From the NCBI GenBank assembly GCA_963785415.1, contig CAWAVB010000001.1:930001-994000 (forward strand): a stretch of DNA of 64,000 nt, in the 5' to 3' direction. Below, in pieces: positions 59,062-64,000 of the stretch. The DNA is from Bog-793 sp963785415 (GTDB lineage: Bacteria; Actinomycetota; Acidimicrobiia; Acidimicrobiales; Bog-793). The notes under the pieces were generated by a model. It searched no databases. It was given only the letters and a program-made list of their open reading frames with translations, and was not told the origin of the DNA. The position numbers were made by a program, and so were the translations under genes. Position 1 is the stretch's first letter. Each line of letters starts with the position of its first letter.

Positions 59062-60355
59062 GCTCAGCCCCCTCGGGGTCGGGGCAGAGGGCCAGGTGAA
59101 ACTAGCCCACTACCCTGCCGTCGCGGACGGTCGTTCGATGCTGGACGAGATCTGTCGCGAACGTGCACGCCGCATGCTGGCCGCGGTCTTGGAGGCCGAA
59201 GCCGACGCGTATGTCGCCGAGTTCGTCCCAGAACTCGACGAGGAAGGCCACCGCCTCGTAACGCGCAACGGTTACGCCCGGTCGCGAGAGATCAAGACCG
59301 TCGTCGGCGCGATCGAGATCCGCCAGCTCCGCGTGAACAACCGCCGCGTCGATGCGAAGACCGGCGGGAGGATGCACTTTGCGAGCAGCCTCGTGCCACC
59401 TTGGTGCCGCAAGTCCCCGAAGGTCACCGAGGTGCTGCCGCTGCTGTATTTGCACGGACTGTCGAGCGGCGACTTCGTCCCTGCGCTCGAGTCCTTCTTC
59501 GGTTCGGCCGCTGAGCTTTCGGCCTCGGTGATCACCCGGCTCACCAGGGCGTGGTCCGACGACCACGCGGCGTTCATGGCCCATGACCTCAAAGACGTCG
59601 ACTACGTCTACATCTGGGTGGACGGCGTCCACTTCAACGTGCGCCTCGAAGAAGAGCGCCTGTGTTGCCTGGTCATCGTCGGCGTGTGTCTCGACGACAC
59701 GAAGGAGCTCGTCGCGCTCTGTGACGACTATCGCGAGTCGAAGGACTCGTGGGCAGCGCTGCTCAGAGACCTGCGCCATCGCGGAATGCGCGCCCCGGTC
59801 CTCGAGGTGGGCGATGGCACACTCGGCTTTTGGGCGGCACTTCGAAACGTCTCCTCGGAGACGAAAGACCAGAGATGTTGGCTGCACCAGATGGTGAACA
59901 AGCTCCACGCGCTCCCGAAGTCGATTCAGCCGCTTGCCAAGAAAATGCTCATCGAGATCCGCGAGGCCGAGGACAAAGATCATGCCCGTGCCCCCGCCAA
60001 AGCCTTCGACGCCGAGTTCCGCGCGAAGTGGCCGAAGGCCGCCGAGCGCATCAGTGACGACCTCGATCAGCTGCTGCGTTTTTACGACTTTCCGGCCGAG
60101 CACTGGGTCCACCTGGAAACGACGAACGCGATCGAGTCGACGTTTGCGACAGTGAGGCTCCGCACGCGCGTCACCAAGTGACCCGAATCTCGTGCCGCCG
60201 GCTTGGCGATGGCCTTCAAGCTCCTCGAAGCCGTCCAGGACCGCTGGCGCTCGGTGAACGGGCCGAAGCTCGTCGCTCTCGTGCGGGCCGGCGCGAAGTT
60301 CAGGAAGGGGGTGTTGGTCGAGAGCTCACTGCAAGAAGAGGAGGTCGCCGCGTGA
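59060..60355 (+). pseudogene. IS256-family transposase with one in-frame TGA
   Basis: This mutator-type transposase body is recognisable: DEICRERARRMLAAVLEAEA, RNGYARSREIKTVVGAIEIR, VDYVYIWVDGVHFNVRLEE (first Asp in WVDGVH), APVLEVGDGTLGFWAALRNV (second Asp in VGDGTLG), DQRCWLHQMVNKLHALPKS, and HLETTNAIESTFATVRLRTR with the Glu. At 60179-60181 a TGA replaces the Gly of the usual TKGPGSR. The frame then runs on without a break to TGA 60353-60355, giving 431 residues in total. The likely cause is one G-to-T change. The true N-terminus was probably at 56008 before the IS3 insertion. Confidence 0.85.
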
Positions 60356-60453
60356 TCAGCGAATTGGTCTCATCCACAACTTTTGACGATTGCTCCACGA
60401 GTGGTCCCTAGGTTCGCTGTTACGAAGCCAAACGAGCCGAGGAGACCGGTCCC

Positions 60454-60858
60454 GTGGGTGTCATCACCGCATTCAAGCGTCTTTTGGACCCTCGCGGGGT
60501 CACCGTCACCGACGTGGACTTCCAACCTTCCAAGATGGTCGTGACGCTGAAGCTGCGCTCAAGACGGCTGTGCTGCCCGGAGTGCGGATTCTCCACCAAG
60601 GCCCGCCATGACCTTCGCAAGGTCGCGTCCTCATGGCGCCACCTCGATCTTGAGCATTGGCGCGTCGAGGTGCGCGCCGAGCTGCGACGGCTCACCTGCC
60701 CCACCCACGGCATGCGCACCGAAGGCGTCCTGTTCGGCCGCTCCGGTTCACGGTTCACCCGCGACTTCGAGGACCTGGTCGGCTGGCTCGCCACCACGAT
60801 GAACAAGACAGCACTGCGACGTCTGGTCCGCGTCGACTCGGACACGGTCGGGCTGTAG
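60454..60858 (+). pseudogene. ISL3-family transposase, N-terminal stub
   Basis: The 134-residue frame covers only the N-terminal part of an ISL3 transposase. It has the zinc-finger region (CCPECGFSTKARHDLRKVASS, LTCPTHGMRTEGVLF) and the following helix-turn-helix segment up to LRRLVRVDSDTVGL, where a TAG ends it. The DDE domain is missing. A GTTCGCTGTTACGAAGCC sequence just upstream (60413-60430) looks like the element's left end. The remainder is replaced by the next decayed transposase. Confidence 0.82.
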
Positions 60859-60994
60859 GGCGCCAAAACGTCGATCGGACCGCTGAGTTGGCACTCTTCG
60901 GCATCGTCGAGCATCATCTGCCGTGCCCCTTCGCCTCTACGACCTCGTCGTGTGCCGGACCTTCGGCCTGCTGAGATCCTGCCGGTGGACAGCT

Positions 60995-61980
60995 TTGGAC
61001 AAGGACCTCGAGCTATGGTGCTCTGCCACGAGGTCCGCTTTCTCAAGCGTCAGCTCCATGGCCGCGTCCGCTAGCGGACCACGGACCGAGCGATCCTTGC
61101 GGCGCTCAGCGGATTGCTCCCGCGATGGCGGTGGCGCTGTTTCCTCGTCACGCCCGAGACCCTGCTCACTGGCATCGGGAGCTCTCGAGACGCAAGTGGA
61201 AACCTTGGCGAGCCCAGCGAGGTCCTGGACGTCCCCCACTCGGCGATGAGATCGTCGAGCTCATCGTCCGCCTCGGCCGGGAGAACCACCGCTAGGGGTG
61301 TGTTCACATCCAGGGCGAGCTTGGCGGGCTCGGGATCCGTGTCTCGGCAAGCTCGATCCGCCGAGTCCTTCGACGCCAAGGTCTCGGACCAGCACCTCGG
61401 AGCGGACCCAAGTGGAACGAGTTCCTCGCCGCCTAGGCGAGCGGCATCTTGGCCACCGACTTGTTCAGCGTGGACACCATCAAGTTCGCCCAGCTTTATG
61501 TGCTGTTCGTCATCGAGCTCTAAATCCGAATAGTCCACATCCTCGGTGTCACCGATCATCCGACCGGCTCCTTGGTCACCCAGGTTGCCCGCAACCTCGC
61601 AGGATCGGTCGTTCAGGTTCCTCATCTCGGACCGCGACGCGAAGTTCACCGCCAGCTTCGACGAGGTGTTCGCTTCCCAAGGTATCGAGGTGGTAAAGAC
61701 ACCGATGAGTTCGCCTCGAGCGAACGCGATCGCCGAGAGGTGGATACGGACCGTACGTGAAGAGTGCCTCGACTGGACGCTCGTTCTCGGTCGCAACCAC
61801 CTCGAAGCCGTCCTTCGCGACTACATCCGACATTACAATCAGCATCGGTCTCACCGCGGTCTTCGACTCCAAGTGCCCGCACGGGCCAGCGCAGTGACCT
61901 CTGCTCCCCGGTCGCTCAGCGACATCGGCCGTTGCGACGTGCTGGGTGGGATCATCCACGAGTACCACGCTGCCGCGTAG
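60995..61980 (+). pseudogene. Decayed integrase-core (rve) transposase
   Basis: Translation across frames gives a recognisable integrase-core transposase. It begins with VLCHEVRFLKRQLHGR (stop in CGCTAG) and RAILAALSGLLPRWRW, then shifts frame into WHRELSRRKWKPWRAQRG and runs to VRLGRENHR with a TAG where Trp is expected. VDTIKFAQLYVLFVIEL is followed by a TAA. A final shift leads to FRFLISDRDAKFTASFDEVF, ISSPRANAIAERWIRTVREECLDW-like and RHYNQHRSHRGLRL. At least three stops and two frameshifts are present. The closest pattern is the IS481/IS3-like rve group. Confidence 0.85.
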
Positions 61981-62125
61981 TCCAGCTTCACACCGGTCGG
62001 ATTGTCTACGCCTCTGGCCGCTCAGTTTGCGGTCAGGCCGGACTTCAGCGGGTGGTTCGCGAACGTCCTGGTAGTGCGGGCGCGATCGAAAGTTGTTTCC
62101 CCCACACCGTGCGCGTTTGCCCAGC

Positions 62126-63835
62126 TCAGGAGATTCTGGCCCGGCTCCACGCGTCGGCCTCGATGCGCCAGGCGTCGAGGATCTGACGTTGCAGCGTTGT
62201 CGGTCGGTCGACGAGCTCGATGTGACGTCCGGCGTTCAATTTGTGCAGCCGGATGGTCCCGAGCTCGGCCAAGGCCCGGCGCGGCGAGATCGTCTGGTCG
62301 GCGATGTCGGGGTCCTTCACGCCGGCGTGCTGCAGGTCGTTGCCCATCACCGCTTCGATCACCGCGGCGATGACGCAGAGCGCGATGTGGCCGCGGACGC
62401 GTTCCTCTTTGTGATGGTGCACGGGGCGAAGACCGAGGAAGTCCTTCATCACGCGGAATCTGCGCTCGACGTTCTGCAGCATCTTGTAGTGCCGCACGAT
62501 GTCGGTCACCGACGCCTCCCTGGCCTGCAGCGACGTCGTGAGCACGTAGCGACCGGCGAGGAGCTTCTCGTCATAGGCGAGCGCCTCCTCGTCGAAGCGC
62601 CAGGAGAAGACGCCGTGTCGGATCGTCACGGCGAAGCACCGCCCGACGCCCGAGTCCCGCAGGATGCGGTCGGCGGCCGCCCCGATCTTCGCCGGATCGA
62701 CGAGCTTTCCCGCCCGCACGCGATCGGCGAGCGTGATGAGCTTGGACTCCACCCTGGCGAGGAGCTCTTCGCGTCGCCGGTCGTCGCGTGCCTTCCGCTC
62801 GGCTGATGACACCACGACGAATCGCCGTCCGCCAAGGTTCACCTCGAAGGCCTTCGTTCCCGGAAAGCCCGGCACCGCGCGCCACGCGTCGTCGCCGGCG
62901 GCTGCGGCGCGCTCGAGCACGGCGGCGACGTCGCCGTCGTGGTGGAGCCGTGTGGCGAGCACATGGTCGAAGCCGGCTGCCGCCACGTCTTGCAGGTTCT
63001 TCTCGCTGATGAGGCCCCGGTCGGCGACGAGGGCGATCTTCCCGACGCCGAAGCGGGACTGGTAGTCGGCCATCACCTGTGGCAGCGTCGTCGAGTCCCG
63101 GGTGTTGCCGGGAAAGACGTAGTGGGCGATCGGGATCCCGTTGCCGGTCACGAGGAGGCCGATCACGACCTGGGGACGGTCGGGGCGGTGATCGCGGCTG
63201 TAGCCATAGGCACGGGAGGAGAACTCATCGACGGGACCTCGGCTTGTCTCGAAGTACGTGGAGGTGAGGTCATAGAGGGCGAGGCGAAGGTCGAGGTTCG
63301 TGAGATCGGTGAGGCGCGCGTACAGCAACTCTTCGGTCGCCTCCTTCTCGTCTGCGATCGCGTCGATGCCCCGATAGCACTGGTCGAGCAGCGGTGACAC
63401 GACGCCTTCGGGCAGCGCCACGGTCGCGAGCCATTCGTGGATCGTCCGGCGCTTGGAGGACGGATCGCACAGACGGTTCGCCACCATGACGAAGATCGTG
63501 TCGGCGAGGTTCTTCGAGTGCCGCCGGTCGCCGATCGCGCGGAAGTGTTCACGCAGACCGAGGCGATCGAAGTAAGCCGAGATCGCGGCCGTGGCGCCAA
63601 ACGAGGGCGCACCTTCACCCTCGAGCCCCTCGGCCGCGACGAAGTGCTTCGTCGTGTAGCCCGACAGCGCGGCGACGATGCGATCGAGCTGACCGCTTCT
63701 TTCCAGCTCGCCGATCTCACCCAAGCGCAACAGCGTCTGGTGGGTCTTCTTGCCGTTGATGCGCACCGACTCGACGAGCGAGAGGTAGGTGTACTCCTTT
63801 TCGCCCCTCCTGCGAGTCGTGCGCTTCACGTGCAC
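62126..63835 (-). CDS. IS1634-family transposase (IS4 superfamily), intact
   Basis: This 569-residue transposase opens with MHVKRTTRRRGEKEYTYLSL and the IS1634-typical VRINGKKTHQTLLRLGEIGE. It has an RNase-H-like DDE core: ALYDLTSTYFETSRGPV (first Asp), ALVADRGLISEKNLQ (second Asp) and the Y-x-x-x-x-x-E-R-R-F-R-V-M-K block (YKMLQNVERRFRVMKDFLG, Glu). HHHKEERVRGHIALCVIAAV follows. It is full length for the family and has no defects. Its terminal repeats were not located with confidence. Confidence 0.92.
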   Translation of the reverse strand: MHVKRTTRRRGEKEYTYLSLVESVRINGKKTHQTLLRLGEIGELERSGQLDRIVAALSGYTTKHFVAAEGLEGEGAPSFGATAAISAYFDRLGLREHFRAIGDRRHSKNLADTIFVMVANRLCDPSSKRRTIHEWLATVALPEGVVSPLLDQCYRGIDAIADEKEATEELLYARLTDLTNLDLRLALYDLTSTYFETSRGPVDEFSSRAYGYSRDHRPDRPQVVIGLLVTGNGIPIAHYVFPGNTRDSTTLPQVMADYQSRFGVGKIALVADRGLISEKNLQDVAAAGFDHVLATRLHHDGDVAAVLERAAAAGDDAWRAVPGFPGTKAFEVNLGGRRFVVVSSAERKARDDRRREELLARVESKLITLADRVRAGKLVDPAKIGAAADRILRDSGVGRCFAVTIRHGVFSWRFDEEALAYDEKLLAGRYVLTTSLQAREASVTDIVRHYKMLQNVERRFRVMKDFLGLRPVHHHKEERVRGHIALCVIAAVIEAVMGNDLQHAGVKDPDIADQTISPRRALAELGTIRLHKLNAGRHIELVDRPTTLQRQILDAWRIEADAWSRARIS

Positions 63836-64000
63836 ACGCCCATCTTATGCCATGTAGATGTTCGATGTCGAGGATGTGTCGCCCCCACATTCGGCGAGCG
63901 AACTCCGGCATTACGCCTTGTTTTCCCTACTCAGCGCATGGCGGGCAGGCCGAAAGCCGTCATTTCAGGGGTTGAGGCGCGGAAGTCCGGTCAGCCGGCA

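Larger units (their letters stand above)
55893..60395 (+). mobile_element. IS256-family element, interrupted by IS3 (with IS30 inside)
   Basis: Inverted ends at 55893-55920 and 60366-60395 share the core AAAGTTGTGGAT and the outer GAGC. They abut a near-exact 9-bp direct repeat, CACGGGTGG (55884-55892) and CACGAGTGG (60396-60404), one mismatch. This fits an IS256-type target duplication. A leader with GAGGAGGG and ATG at 56008-56010 reads MLTIVN before the IS3 end at 56027. The transposase body follows at 59060-60355. Without the nested elements about 1.9 kb remains, longer than most IS256 (about 1.3-1.5 kb), leaving room for extra DNA at 58603-59059. Confidence 0.7.

Overview
The window is a high-GC actinobacterial chromosome segment. 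The gene set points to the class Acidimicrobiia or a close relative: a fused multifunctional 2-oxoglutarate decarboxylase (Kgd), a PspAA-HtpX-PspAB stress module, ftsEX-prfB-secA order, a menaquinone/geranylgeranyl-reductase-type flavoprotein, and secreted G1 (glutamic) peptidase and GH12 enzymes typical of acid-tolerant organisms. The taxonomic call is inference, because the window holds no rRNA gene.

The left part, about 1-30 kb, is core chromosome with dense, short-spaced genes. It runs pspAA (partial)-htpX-pspAB; xthA; a FabZ-like dehydratase; a NYN ribonuclease; kgd, which carries one apparent +1 frameshift near its 3' end; a TIGR01777 epimerase plus a geranylgeranyl-reductase-like enzyme; an RmlA-like nucleotidyltransferase; ftsE-ftsX; secA-prfB; miaB; nfo; and a phosphoribosyltransferase. 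It ends in a cell-surface and secretion segment (YfhO-like and GT-C-like membrane proteins, GH12 hydrolase, GT2, G1 peptidase), then an SLC13/ArsB-type permease and a universal stress protein.

The middle part, 30-40 kb, starts with a tyrosine integrase. It carries a tightly coupled minus-strand operon of GT4 glycosyltransferase, six-hairpin glycan enzyme and GH130 enzyme (stop/start overlaps of GTGA), with a second GH130 gene just upstream. It ends with an Hsp20 gene divergent from a small winged-helix regulator that share a perfect palindromic operator. A truncated tRNA-Val 3' half at 39.82-39.87 kb marks an attachment-site scar.

The right part, 40-64 kb, is accessory. It holds a TetR/DHA2 efflux pair with palindromic operators, then a complete Dpp/Opp-type ABC transporter of visibly lower GC. 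Next comes a coupled DeoR-BtpA/SgcQ-D-2-hydroxyacid dehydrogenase unit divergent from an aldo/keto reductase, and a cyclase-family hydrolase. These look like one imported uptake-and-catabolism locus of unknown substrate. From 53 kb on lies a transposon graveyard: a decayed IS30 copy; an IS256-family element (55893-60395, 9-bp target duplication) split by an IS3 element, which is itself split by an intact IS30; an ISL3 stub; a decayed integrase-core transposase; and an intact IS1634-type transposase.
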